Of a stretch of DNA of 29,086 nt, positions 20,879-28,482 are shown piece after piece. Position 1 is the stretch's first letter; each line of letters opens with the position of its first letter. Location: positions 1 through 29,086 of the IMG/VR virus record IMGVR_UViG_3300035156_000213; one strand, 5' to 3'. Made by a program: the position numbers and the translations under genes. Origin of the DNA: a virus. The notes beneath the pieces are model-generated. The model searched no databases and had not been told where the DNA came from. It saw nothing but the letters and a program-made list of their open reading frames with translations.

Positions 20879-21387
20879 TGCGTTACGCAAGCACCGATAT
20901 AGACGGCGTGGTGTCCCGCACGCAGCAGGGAGCGCACACGTCGCGCGCTGAACTCATGTCGGAGGCCGCGAAAGCCTTGCTCCGGTGCGTCACCTATGGC
21001 CCGGACGGGAAGCCGCTCGCCCAGATGACAGAGCACACCGCAAGCAAGCTGATCGAATACCACCGCCCGGCCGGATCGCTGGCGTTCATGGAGGCCGAGT
21101 ACGTCACGCGGCAATGGTGGTGGGCCACGCTGCACACCGCCTGCCTGTTGATGACGCCCAGGGAAGGCGGAGCGCCAACCAAGCTCCATGCGGGCCAACT
21201 GCCGGCGGTGTACGTCGAGCGCGGCGTTCGCGCATTCTTCGTGTACGGCGCCGAGAATGACACCATGACGTTGCGGCAGGCCGCGGACGCCTTGAAGCGC
21301 TGCGGCGAAGAGCTGGGACCGATCCGCGAGGCGCTGGCGAAGCTGAAAGCGCTCGCCGTGTATGAGGAACAGGGGAGGGCATTGTAA
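20878..21387 (+). CDS. Unknown early-region protein (169 aa)
   Basis: The start MRYASTDIDGVVSRTQQ overlaps the preceding stop and has AGGAG upstream. The protein is mostly helical (AEYVTRQWWWATLHTACLLM), with charged helices in the C-terminal third (LRQAADALKRCGEELG). No motif was recognised. It lies between the annealing proteins and the Cas4-like nuclease, so it may belong to the same DNA-processing unit. Confidence 0.6.
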   Translation: MRYASTDIDGVVSRTQQGAHTSRAELMSEAAKALLRCVTYGPDGKPLAQMTEHTASKLIEYHRPAGSLAFMEAEYVTRQWWWATLHTACLLMTPREGGAPTKLHAGQLPAVYVERGVRAFFVYGAENDTMTLRQAADALKRCGEELGPIREALAKLKALAVYEEQGRAL

Positions 21388-21391
21388 GCCC

Positions 21392-22381
21392 ATGGTCGCA
21401 ATCACCATCGGGCCGGAGCCCGACCCCACGCTGGAAGCCGCGGACCGGGCGCTGGAAGCGGAAGAGAACGCCCAGCCTCCGCGCCCCTATCTGGGCATGT
21501 CGGCGCTGGGCGGGGCCTGCGAACGGCGCCTCTGGTATGGGTTCCGGCATGTGAACCGCACCCCGTTCCCGGCGTCCACGCTGCGGCTGTTCCGCGACGG
21601 GCACCGCTCCGAAGACCTACAGGCCGAAGACCTCCGCCGGGTGCCCGGTGTCGAGCTGGCGACGGTTGACCCGGCGACGGGCGAGCAATGGGCGGTGGTT
21701 GCCGGCGACGGCCACATCAAAGGCCACCTCGACGGTTTCATAAAAGGCATCTTGCAAGCGCCGAACACGGTGCATGTTTGGGAACACAAGGCGACCAACG
21801 AAGCCAAGTTCGGCAAGCTGGAAGCGCTCAAAGCCAAGCTCGGCGAGAAGAATGCGCTTCGCGTCTGGAACCCGGTATATTACGCGCAAGCCGTGCTCTA
21901 CATGCACTGCACCGGGATCAAGCGGCATTACATGACGGTTTCGACGCCAGGGGTGCGCCGCAGCACGAGCGTTCGCACCGCGGCCGATCCGCTGACGGCG
22001 GAAACCTTGCTCGACAAGGGCGAGCGCATCGTCAACGCGCCCGTTCCCCCACCGCGGATCTCGGAAGATCCCAGCGCCTTCGAGTGCCGGTATTGCGACT
22101 TCCGGGCCGTGTGCCGCCGCGAGGCCGATCCGGGCCGCAACTGCCGAACCTGCCGGCGCTCGGCTCCGGATGCCGGCGGCACCTGGGCGTGCCAGACCGG
22201 CGGCGCCTTGGCCGTCGAGCTGACCGTGGAAACCCAACGCCAGGGATGCGGGCGCCATGCCTACATCCCGGCGCTGGTTCCAGGAACGCCCATCGCCAAG
22301 GACGCGGATGGAGACTGGATCTCCTATCGACTGCCGGACGGCTCAATCTGGACCGACGCGCCGGACCCGCCCGCGGCCTGA
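21392..22381 (+). CDS. Cas4-like PD-(D/E)XK nuclease with Fe-S cluster (329 aa)
   Basis: The start MVAITIGPEPDP is four bases after the previous stop. The nuclease signature is readable: Cys43 in ACERRLWYG; Asp114 in GHLDGF; Glu131 and Lys133 in VWEHKA; then a QAVLYM helix; and Cys232, 235 and 241 in ECRYCDFRAVC. One N-terminal plus three C-terminal Cys is the Fe-S layout of Cas4/AddB-type nucleases. A tail of about 80 residues carries further Cys (CRTCRR, WACQTGG), perhaps a second metal site. The role is likely 5'/3' end resection feeding the annealing proteins upstream. No CRISPR genes are nearby, so a Cas adaptation role is unlikely. Its 3' end overlaps a leftward gene by 58 bp. Confidence 0.8.
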   Translation: MVAITIGPEPDPTLEAADRALEAEENAQPPRPYLGMSALGGACERRLWYGFRHVNRTPFPASTLRLFRDGHRSEDLQAEDLRRVPGVELATVDPATGEQWAVVAGDGHIKGHLDGFIKGILQAPNTVHVWEHKATNEAKFGKLEALKAKLGEKNALRVWNPVYYAQAVLYMHCTGIKRHYMTVSTPGVRRSTSVRTAADPLTAETLLDKGERIVNAPVPPPRISEDPSAFECRYCDFRAVCRREADPGRNCRTCRRSAPDAGGTWACQTGGALAVELTVETQRQGCGRHAYIPALVPGTPIAKDADGDWISYRLPDGSIWTDAPDPPAA

Positions 22382-22533
22382 GTCCGGCCCGCCCGTTCCA
22401 TAACTAGAATATCAACCATCGTGCCCAGGCTGCGGCGATCGGCCTTTGCCATCCGTTCCAGCTCGCGCCGGGCGTCCGGGCGCATCCGCACCGTCAACCG
22501 CTCGGTGCGAAGCTCTTCCTGATCTTTGTGCAT
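22324..22533 (-). CDS. Leftward ribbon-helix-helix DNA-binding protein (69 aa)
   Basis: The start MHKDQEELRTERLTVRMRPD is chosen by AAAGGGG upstream; an earlier ATG (MASTKGAQP) is the alternative. RLTVRMRPD is the strand, followed by helices ARRELERMAKADRRSLG and TMVDILVMERAG, the pattern of CopG/Arc/MetJ repressors. The tail is loose. It is the only leftward gene in the rightward block, lies convergent on the Cas4-like gene with a 58-bp overlap, and is divergent from 22630 across a shared promoter region. That layout suits an autoregulated repressor. Confidence 0.7.
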   Translation of the reverse strand: MHKDQEELRTERLTVRMRPDARRELERMAKADRRSLGTMVDILVMERAGRTQAAGGSGASVQIEPSGSR

Positions 22534-22553
22534 AGGTTGTGCCCCTTTCGTGC

Positions 22554-22581
22554 TTGCCATCAATGGAGGACACACTATAGC
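22554..22581 (+). promoter_or_regulatory. Rightward promoter sharing its -10 with the leftward one
   Basis: TTGCCA (22554-22559), a 16-bp spacer, TATAGC (22576-22581), ahead of 22630. The -10 contains the palindrome CTATAG, so it can be read in both directions. Confidence 0.4.
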
Positions 22582-22600
22582 TTGTCGTGCGTCCGTGCAA
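22572..22600 (-). promoter_or_regulatory. Leftward promoter of the RHH gene
   Basis: On the minus strand, TTGCAC (22600-22595). The -10 is either TATAGT (22579-22574, 15-bp spacer) or TAGTGT (22577-22572, 17-bp spacer). The rightward promoter uses the same A/T centre, so the two likely compete. Confidence 0.45.
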
Positions 22601-22629
22601 GGGAAGCGTGACGCAGGAAGGAAGCGGCA

Positions 22630-22899
22630 ATGAGCACAAATCAGAACGACATGCCCCGGTGCCACTGCGGGAACATCGCTCGCAAGGGCGAAAAGGTTTG
22701 CGGGCTTCATATCCCGACCGAAGATGCCGCCCAGCGCAAGGCGCGGCTCGCCGAGGCGGTGGTGAAAGCTGCATTGATGGCGATGCAAGAATGCGAAGAG
22801 GATCACCCTGACGGGTTCTTGCTTGACCGCGCCCTCGGCGAAAAACTCAACGTTGCCTTGGATGAATGGGAACGCGCCGATGCTGCGGAGGGAAACTAA
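22630..22899 (+). CDS. Small Cys/His protein before the helicase (89 aa)
   Basis: The start MSTNQNDMPRCHCGNIARKG has AGGAAGGAAG upstream. CHC and CGLH with the spacing CxC-x(11)-CxxH suggest a small zinc finger. The rest is helical (AEAVVKAALMAMQECEED). It is the first gene after the divergent promoter and one base before the helicase gene. It may bind nucleic acid, which is inferred from the finger and the place. Confidence 0.6.
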   Translation: MSTNQNDMPRCHCGNIARKGEKVCGLHIPTEDAAQRKARLAEAVVKAALMAMQECEEDHPDGFLLDRALGEKLNVALDEWERADAAEGN

Positions 22900-22900
22900 C

Positions 22901-24535
22901 ATGGAACTTCGCCCATACCAGCGTGCGGCCGTTGACTCGATCTTCCGCTACTTCGAGCAAGGCAGGCCCGGCAATCCTCTTGTCGTGGTTCCGACTGCCG
23001 GGGGCAAAAGTTTGATTATGGCAACCTTTTTTAAGGAAACACTGCAACGCTGGCCCGACGATCCCTCGCGCTTCCTTTGTGTGGCGCATGTGCGCGAGCT
23101 GGTGAAACAGAATAGTGATGAAATGCTCCGGATCTGGCCCGAGGCGCCAGTGGGCATCTACTCCGCAGGCTTGAAGCGGCGCGAGACGCAAGCAACAATC
23201 ACCTTCGCAAGTGTGCAGTCCATTTACCAGCGCGCACAACAGTTCGGCGAGATTGATCTAGTCATCGTTGATGAAGCGCACCTTATACCGCGCAAAAATC
23301 ATGCGATGTACGGTCGGCTTTTCGATGACCTGCGGAAGAGCAACCCGCATCTAAAGATCGTCGGCACCACCGCGACACCGTACCGCCTCGACAGTGGGCG
23401 CCTTGATCGCGGGCCAGACGCGATGTTCCACGGCATCGCGCATGAAAGCTCCATGTTGGACCTAATCGAGCAAGGCTATCTGGCCCGGCCGGTATCCGCC
23501 CAGGCGACGGCGCAGATCAGCACGGCCACCGTTGGCACCCGCGGCGGCGACTTCATCCCTGGCCAGCTCGAAGCCGTGGCAATCAACCCGGCGACGGTGC
23601 GCGCCGTGGCGGAAGAGATCGCGGCCAACGCCGAGGGCCGCCAGGGCATCCTTGTGTTCGGGTGCGGCATCAAACACGCCACCATGCTCCGCGACGCTCT
23701 GTGCGGCCTGGGCATCCCCTGCGAGTGCATCTTCGGCGATACGCCGCTCGACGTGCGCGATGATCTCATAGCGCGGTTCAAGCGGCGCGAGCTGCGAGCC
23801 CTGGCGGGAATGAACGTGCTCACAACGGGCTTCAACGCGCCGCACGTTGACCTGATCGCCCTCGCGCGCCCGACGCAATCAGTCGGGCTTTACATCCAGA
23901 TTGTGGGGCGCGGCACCCGTCTGTCACCGGGCAAGGAAGATTGCCGCATCCTCGATTTTGGCGGCAACATCGCCCGCCATGGGCCGCTCGATAAGCCCAA
24001 AGTGAAGGCGGACAAAGGGCCGGCGACTGCCCAGGAACGGGAGCCGACCCGACGCTGCGATCTGTGCGAGATGAGCAGCCCGTTGTCAGCTCGGTTCTGT
24101 GTCCACTGCGGCGCAGAGTTTCCGGCCGCCTTGCCCGTCGTGGCGACCACCGCGAGCGTGTTGCCCCTATTCTCGACCGACGCACCGAAGCCGATTGCAA
24201 AGTGGGTTGATGTTCACGGTGTACGCTACAGCAAACACCCACCGAGAACACCGGAAAAACCGCCCACTATGCGCGTGACGTATACCTGCGGCCTTACTCA
24301 AGTGAATGAGTTCGTGTGTTTCGAGCATACCGGGTTTCCGCGGCGTAAAGCTGAGGGGTGGTGGAAGAAACACGACAAACTTGTAAACAGCGCCTATATG
24401 CCAAAGTCTGTTGATATGGCCTTAGAGTGGCGTTTTGAACTAAAAAAGCCTAAGCGTATCCTAGTGATCCCCAACGGCAAGTTTTTCGACGTTCTGGATG
24501 TGGAGTTTGAGCATGAACACGCCGAGGCTTCGTGA
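22901..24535 (+). CDS. SF2 DEAH-box DNA/RNA helicase with zinc finger (544 aa)
   Basis: The start MELRPYQRAAVDS, with GGAGGG about eight bases upstream, is the proper start; the open frame extends upstream into the previous gene. The motifs are all readable: Q-motif-like RPYQ (4-7), Walker A PTAGGKS (31-37), DEAH (124-127), TATP (157-160) and QIVGRGTR (333-340). After the motor domains come CDLC and CVHC (Cys386/389/400/403), a zinc finger, then a C-terminal domain of about 110 residues (VCFEHTGFPRRKAEGWW) seen in phage helicases of this kind. It unwinds DNA for replication or recombination. The last part is less GC-rich than the motor. Its 3' end overlaps the next gene by 23 bases. Confidence 0.85.
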   Translation: MELRPYQRAAVDSIFRYFEQGRPGNPLVVVPTAGGKSLIMATFFKETLQRWPDDPSRFLCVAHVRELVKQNSDEMLRIWPEAPVGIYSAGLKRRETQATITFASVQSIYQRAQQFGEIDLVIVDEAHLIPRKNHAMYGRLFDDLRKSNPHLKIVGTTATPYRLDSGRLDRGPDAMFHGIAHESSMLDLIEQGYLARPVSAQATAQISTATVGTRGGDFIPGQLEAVAINPATVRAVAEEIAANAEGRQGILVFGCGIKHATMLRDALCGLGIPCECIFGDTPLDVRDDLIARFKRRELRALAGMNVLTTGFNAPHVDLIALARPTQSVGLYIQIVGRGTRLSPGKEDCRILDFGGNIARHGPLDKPKVKADKGPATAQEREPTRRCDLCEMSSPLSARFCVHCGAEFPAALPVVATTASVLPLFSTDAPKPIAKWVDVHGVRYSKHPPRTPEKPPTMRVTYTCGLTQVNEFVCFEHTGFPRRKAEGWWKKHDKLVNSAYMPKSVDMALEWRFELKKPKRILVIPNGKFFDVLDVEFEHEHAEAS

Positions 24536-24854
24536 AGGGCTAGAAGTTCGCACCCATACGCTCAAATGTTGGCCCGCATACTTTCAACAGACATGGGACA
24601 ACATGAAACTTTTCGAGCTGCGCCGCAACGATCGCCCGCCCGGTTTCTTCGTGGGCGATAAGCTGATCTTGCGCGAGTGGGAACCGACGCGCAACTTCTA
24701 CACCGGGCGCTCAATCGACTGCGAGATTACGTGCGTGGTGAACGAAGGGCCGTGGCTCGCGCCCGGTTTTTCGGCGCTCGGGCTGCAACGGCTAGTGTGT
24801 TGGGAAGTATGGTGGCCGACACCTGACGGTGGCTTGCCGGCCGTGCCCGCATGA
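24513..24854 (+). CDS. DUF3850 (ASCH/PUA-like) protein (113 aa)
   Basis: The start MNTPRLREGLEVRTHTLK has TGGAG upstream. HTLKCWPAYFQQTWDNMKLF, FELRRNDRPPGF and GDKLILREW are the hallmark segments of DUF3850, a small RNA-binding-like PUA/ASCH fold often found in phages; its cellular target is not known. The gene overlaps the helicase end and the next gene's start. Confidence 0.8.
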   Translation: MNTPRLREGLEVRTHTLKCWPAYFQQTWDNMKLFELRRNDRPPGFFVGDKLILREWEPTRNFYTGRSIDCEITCVVNEGPWLAPGFSALGLQRLVCWEVWWPTPDGGLPAVPA

Positions 24855-25510
24855 GAAAGCCGGCGCCTCGCCCGCCGACCTGGGCGGATGAAGCCCCGGC
24901 CCGTGGGCAGGCCAGGGCGCTCGCCCAGGCCGAGGCCGAGGCAGAGGCAGCGATGGCCGAGCTGCGGGCTCGGGGGCCGCCCCCGGGCGCCGCGGAGGCC
25001 CTGGCCGATCCGTTGGTTGCCGCGATCATGCGCGCGTGGCCCGGAACGGAGATCGTCTCGATAACAAACGGAAGGAACACGACCATGCCCGACCCGGTGA
25101 CAACGAACACCTTCAAGCGCGCCGAGGATGCCAAGGCGCGCGCACTGGCGGCAATGCGGGAACGGGAGCTGGACCGGGCGCTAGATCGGGCGCTCGGGCT
25201 CGCCCCGATAACAGACACGGGGAGCGAGAATGTGAACCAAGGGGCGGGATTTTATCGAAAGGACACCACCATGCCGGATGGAGTTGACCCCTGGCCGCGC
25301 GAAGCGGCGCGTATCGAGGCCGCGGGCGCACGTGGCGGCAAGTACCTAGACCACCTCAACGTGACGGATCTCACTCGGCTATCAACCGCACAGTGGAATA
25401 GGTTCGTCGGCGAAGTTATTGCGGGATACCGTGAAGCGACCGAAAAAGAAAGATTGCCTAGCGAGAAAGAAGTCGCGGCGCGAGGGGCCAGCGAACCGCC
25501 GCCATTCTGA
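24851..25510 (+). CDS. Composite helical protein with possible internal starts (219 aa)
   Basis: The ATG at 24851 overlaps the DUF3850 stop. The N-terminal part is Ala/Arg/Glu-rich, with DPLVAAIMRAWPGTEIVSI (about 53-71), a stretch seen in small phage proteins. The C-terminal part (GGKYLDHLNVTDLTRLSTAQ, then WNRFVGEVIAGY) resembles a short DUF6511-like motif that occurs alone in other phages. Two internal ATGs (25085 and 25271), each starting MPD and each with a Shine-Dalgarno-like GGAAGGA or GAAAGGA, lie in the same frame. So it could be one long protein, three overlapping products, or formerly separate genes joined without stops. Function unknown. Confidence 0.55.
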   Translation: MRKPAPRPPTWADEAPARGQARALAQAEAEAEAAMAELRARGPPPGAAEALADPLVAAIMRAWPGTEIVSITNGRNTTMPDPVTTNTFKRAEDAKARALAAMRERELDRALDRALGLAPITDTGSENVNQGAGFYRKDTTMPDGVDPWPREAARIEAAGARGGKYLDHLNVTDLTRLSTAQWNRFVGEVIAGYREATEKERLPSEKEVAARGASEPPPF

Positions 25511-25548
25511 GCTGTGGACGCCAGCTAACGGCTAGGCGTAAAAAGAAA

Positions 25549-25579
25549 GGCCCGGCGAGTGCCCGCCGGGCCAAGTTTT
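25549..25579. terminator. Hairpin, likely terminator (either direction)
   Basis: A perfect stem, GGCCCGGCG (25549-25557) and CGCCGGGCC (25564-25572). Rightward it is followed by AAGTTTT only; leftward it is followed by TTTCTTTTT, which is stronger. It separates the helicase block from the primase leader. Confidence 0.55.
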
Positions 25580-25651
25580 GGGAAGGAAACGTAACACCTC
25601 AGCAAGGGAGTCCACACACCAAGCCATCCGACGGCTCAGTGGACACAGCAG

Positions 25652-25721
25652 CATCAAACCCCGAGGGACCTAACCCGAGAGCAGGGTCTAACAAACGACC
25701 ATCAAACCACCGAGGATCTAA
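25652..25721 (+). repeat. Imperfect 22-bp direct repeat in the primase leader
   Basis: CATCAAACC-CCGAGGGACCTAA (25652-25673) recurs as CATCAAACCACCGAGG-ATCTAA (25700-25721), 48 bp apart. The second copy contains the ribosome binding site and the first base of the start codon of the primase gene. The rest of the 25511-25720 gap holds the hairpin at 25549 and no gene. Confidence 0.6.
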
Positions 25722-27832
25722 TGGACGCTGAACCCAATACATACACTATCCCTAGTCTCGCACAAGCGAAAAGGTGGGTTGCGTGGCGTCTAGAGACGCC
25801 AAAAGGACGCGGAAAACCTACCAAGGTTCCATACGACCCCAAGAACGGCCGCCCGGCCAAGTCAGATGACCCCACAACCTGGGCAACGCGCACCGAGGCG
25901 GAAGCCTGGGCGGAGAAGATGCCCAAACCGTTCGGCGTCGGCGGTGTCGGGTTGATGCTGGGGCCGAGCACCCTCGATAGTCTGTGTTTTGGCGGCATTG
26001 ACCTCGACGCTTGCCGCGACACCGCGACGGGCCAGATCGCGCCTTGGGCCGTCGAGGCCCTGAGCGACTTCGAGACATATGCGGAGGTTTCGCCCTCCGA
26101 AACCGGTGTGAAGGTTTTCTTTTCATATGATCCGAAAGACATGGTGGCGATCCGTGTCGCCATGGGATCGGAAACAGGAAAGAAGTGGGCGCGGAAGAGC
26201 AAGGAAGCCCACCCACCGGCAATCGAGCTTTACATCTGCGGCCGGTATTTCGCGGTCACGGATCAACAGTTCGGAACGCAAGCCGAGATCAAGCCGGTTT
26301 CACTCGAAACCGTAAAACTGTTGATTAGCACCGCACCGGATCTGATCGCCGATCCCGAGGCGGAGATGGAAGAGAAATCGCCCAGGAAGGGACGCGAGGC
26401 GCGAGCGGCGTCGGTCAAGGCGCCGAAGCAAGGCGGAACGGATCAAAGCCGCAGCGGGATCGCCTTTGGCTTGGCCTGCGGCATCATCCGGGGCGACGGC
26501 GACTTCGCCGAGTTCGCCGATGCCGTGAAGATCAGTCCCGAGCTGGCGGGATGGCCGGAGGACAAAACCAACCCCGAACGCGAGCTGAAACGTACATGGG
26601 GGAACGCGCAACAGGCCGTCGAGAAAGCCGGTTGGAAAGACCAACTGCATCTTGATCGCTACGGATCGCCGCGGCCATCGCACCTCAACGCTATGCTGTA
26701 TTTCAGGAACGATCCCAAGTTGGGAAACCTGATCGGCTTTGACGAAATGGCGATGGTGGCTTCCATCACCCGCCCATTCCCAAAGGGGACTGTGGACGGC
26801 CGCAAGTATCCTCGCCCTCTGGAAGATACCGACGTTCTGAACCTGCTAGAATATCTACAACGGCAGGGGTTGAGCACGATCACCCGAGACGCCGTGCATA
26901 ACGCGGTTATGGCGCGCGCTAACGAATGGCACTTTCACCCCGTCAGAGACTACCTTAACCGCCTGACATGGGACGGCAGGCCCCGGATATACGACTGGTT
27001 GCACATCTATATGGGCGTTGACCGGAGCGCCTATGCGGCTGAAATCGGCGCCATGTTCCTCATATCCATGGTTGCGCGGGTGTTCGAGCCCGGCTGCAAA
27101 GCCGATCACATGCTGGTTCTGGAAGGCAAACAAAATCAGGGCAAGTCGCAGGCTTGTCGCGCCCTCGCCAGCCCGTGGTTCTCTGACAACTTGCCACCCC
27201 TGAGCCATGATGAGGTTCGCAGCTCCATGGCGTTGCGTGGTTATTGGTTGATAGAGATTGCCGAAATGCACGCTATGGGACGCGCCGAAGCTGCCCAGCT
27301 CAAAGCGTTCGTGTCACGGCAAGAGGAACGCTACGTGCCGAAACACGCGCGACTGCCCGTGGTGGAGCCGAGGCAAACTGTGTTCATAGGCACAACGAAT
27401 AAGGCGGAGTACCTACAGGACGAAACCGGAGCGCGGCGTTTCTGGCCCGTACCTGTTGCGAATGTGGATGTGGCAAGTCTCGTGCGTGACCGCGACCAAC
27501 TTCTCGCCGAGGCGGTGCGCGCATACAAGAATGGTGTCCCGTGGTGGCCCGACGCTTCGTTGCTGCCCAAGGATGTTGGGGCCGAGATTGAAGACGAACA
27601 AGAGGGTCGCTTTGAAGCCGACGCCTGGGAAGGCATGATCGCTGAATACCTAGACAAGACACTCACGAAACGAACAACAATAGGCGATCTGGCGATGGAT
27701 GCCCTGTTGATGAACCGTGACGAACTCTCGCCCGACAAGCAGCGTCGGATCGCCAAAATACTTAAGCGCCTGGGATGGGAAGCCAAGCGCAACATGAAAG
27801 CCAGATGGTGGGAACTAGCTAAGACGCCCTGA
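25721..27832 (+). CDS. Primase with VapE-type SF3/AAA helicase domain (703 aa)
   Basis: The start MDAEPNTYTIPSLAQAKR follows GAGGATCTA. The N-terminal 200 residues resemble prim-pol modules: WRLETPKGRGKPTKVPYD, GGIDLDACRD (catalytic-type Asp94/Asp96) and SPSETGVKVFF. Residues 240-310 form a helical linker. From about 400 on it is a virulence-associated-protein-E (VapE) helicase domain: WHFHPVRDYLNRLTWDG, Walker A GKQNQGKS (469-476), the following LIEIAEM, and TNKAEYLQDETGARRFWPV. Together this makes primer and unwinding activity in one protein, as in many phage replication units. A short Lys/Arg-rich helix ends the chain. The gene is preceded by a leader with duplicated sequence and followed by a non-coding candidate origin. 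Confidence 0.85.
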   Translation: MDAEPNTYTIPSLAQAKRWVAWRLETPKGRGKPTKVPYDPKNGRPAKSDDPTTWATRTEAEAWAEKMPKPFGVGGVGLMLGPSTLDSLCFGGIDLDACRDTATGQIAPWAVEALSDFETYAEVSPSETGVKVFFSYDPKDMVAIRVAMGSETGKKWARKSKEAHPPAIELYICGRYFAVTDQQFGTQAEIKPVSLETVKLLISTAPDLIADPEAEMEEKSPRKGREARAASVKAPKQGGTDQSRSGIAFGLACGIIRGDGDFAEFADAVKISPELAGWPEDKTNPERELKRTWGNAQQAVEKAGWKDQLHLDRYGSPRPSHLNAMLYFRNDPKLGNLIGFDEMAMVASITRPFPKGTVDGRKYPRPLEDTDVLNLLEYLQRQGLSTITRDAVHNAVMARANEWHFHPVRDYLNRLTWDGRPRIYDWLHIYMGVDRSAYAAEIGAMFLISMVARVFEPGCKADHMLVLEGKQNQGKSQACRALASPWFSDNLPPLSHDEVRSSMALRGYWLIEIAEMHAMGRAEAAQLKAFVSRQEERYVPKHARLPVVEPRQTVFIGTTNKAEYLQDETGARRFWPVPVANVDVASLVRDRDQLLAEAVRAYKNGVPWWPDASLLPKDVGAEIEDEQEGRFEADAWEGMIAEYLDKTLTKRTTIGDLAMDALLMNRDELSPDKQRRIAKILKRLGWEAKRNMKARWWELAKTP

Positions 27833-28104
27833 CACCAGATCGTTTTGATGACGTGCGATGGCATCGTTGTTGCGCTTTCGGTGCCATCGCCGCTTTCCCT
27901 ACAGCCCCACCGGTTTCCTCTCTCTCTATGACAGATGACACTAGATATTTAAGAGAAGAGAGAGAGAGAGAGGGTATAGCTATAGGGGTCTATAGGAATG
28001 ACGCTGACATGCCGACATTGGCGTCATCGCGTCATCGGCACCCCCTTTCGAGCCCCGATCGCAAGCCGTTGACCTCCGAACCGCTCCGCGGCCATGATCT
28101 GGGC
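27833..28104 (+). other. AT-rich, repeat-bearing non-coding region, candidate origin or regulatory region
   Basis: The frame of the next gene stays open here, but codon use and the simple-sequence stretch argue against coding. Contents: a perfect 9-bp inverted repeat GCGATGGCA (27855-27863) and TGCCATCGC (27882-27890); a perfect 11-bp pyrimidine-purine inverted repeat (27917-27927 with 27963-27973) around an AT-rich ATATTTAAG; three TATAG motifs (27975, 27981, 27991); a tandem GCGTCATC (28021-28036) with related GATGACG (27847) and AATGACGC (27998). Confidence 0.45.
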
Positions 28105-28482
28105 ATGGCTCGCGCCCACACCCACCGAGAGCGCCCCTTGCTGCGCCGGATCATGGGCGAGCTGGCGGCTCGCCTGCCCCTCGACGCTGTGGCGTGGCAC
28201 ACGCCGAACGAAGACACGACGGGCTCTGTGGTGGTGCGGGTCAATCGGGCAAAAGATGGGTTGCTGCCCGGCTTTCCTGATATCGGCGTTGCGTATCAGG
28301 GCATCGTGCGGTTGATGGAAGTTAAGGAAGGCGACAACGACCTAAGCGATGCACAGCTATCAGCGCATCCAAGACTGCGCCGTGCTGGGCTAACTGTTGA
28401 GACAGTTTACTCGCTTCACGAAGCGCTTGACGTGGTGAATGAGTGGGGCATTCCCCTTAACGAGCCGGAGAGTGTTGCGTGA
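28105..28482 (+). CDS. VRR-NUC domain nuclease (125 aa)
   Basis: I chose ATG 28105 (MARAHTHRERPLLRRIMGEL), which fits the usual start of the family; the frame is open to 27853 and no strong ribosome site decides. The PD-(D/E)XK core of VRR-NUC proteins is clear: GFPDI (Asp59), LMEVK (Glu72, Lys74) and LSDAQ (Gln84). Stand-alone VRR-NUC nucleases cut branched or flap DNA and sit in phage replication regions. It is coupled to the next gene by TGATG. The family call is firm; the start is not. Confidence 0.8.
   Translation: MARAHTHRERPLLRRIMGELAARLPLDAVAWHTPNEDTTGSVVVRVNRAKDGLLPGFPDIGVAYQGIVRLMEVKEGDNDLSDAQLSAHPRLRRAGLTVETVYSLHEALDVVNEWGIPLNEPESVA

Noticed and set aside
21392-22381. Cas4 of a phage-borne CRISPR system
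   Set aside because: The nuclease resembles Cas4, but there are no Cas1, Cas2, effector or repeats; replication context explains it better.
27853-28104. N-terminal extension of the VRR-NUC gene
   Set aside because: It includes an AGAG simple repeat and AT-rich motifs and is not expected in this nuclease family; treated as non-coding, though not disproved.
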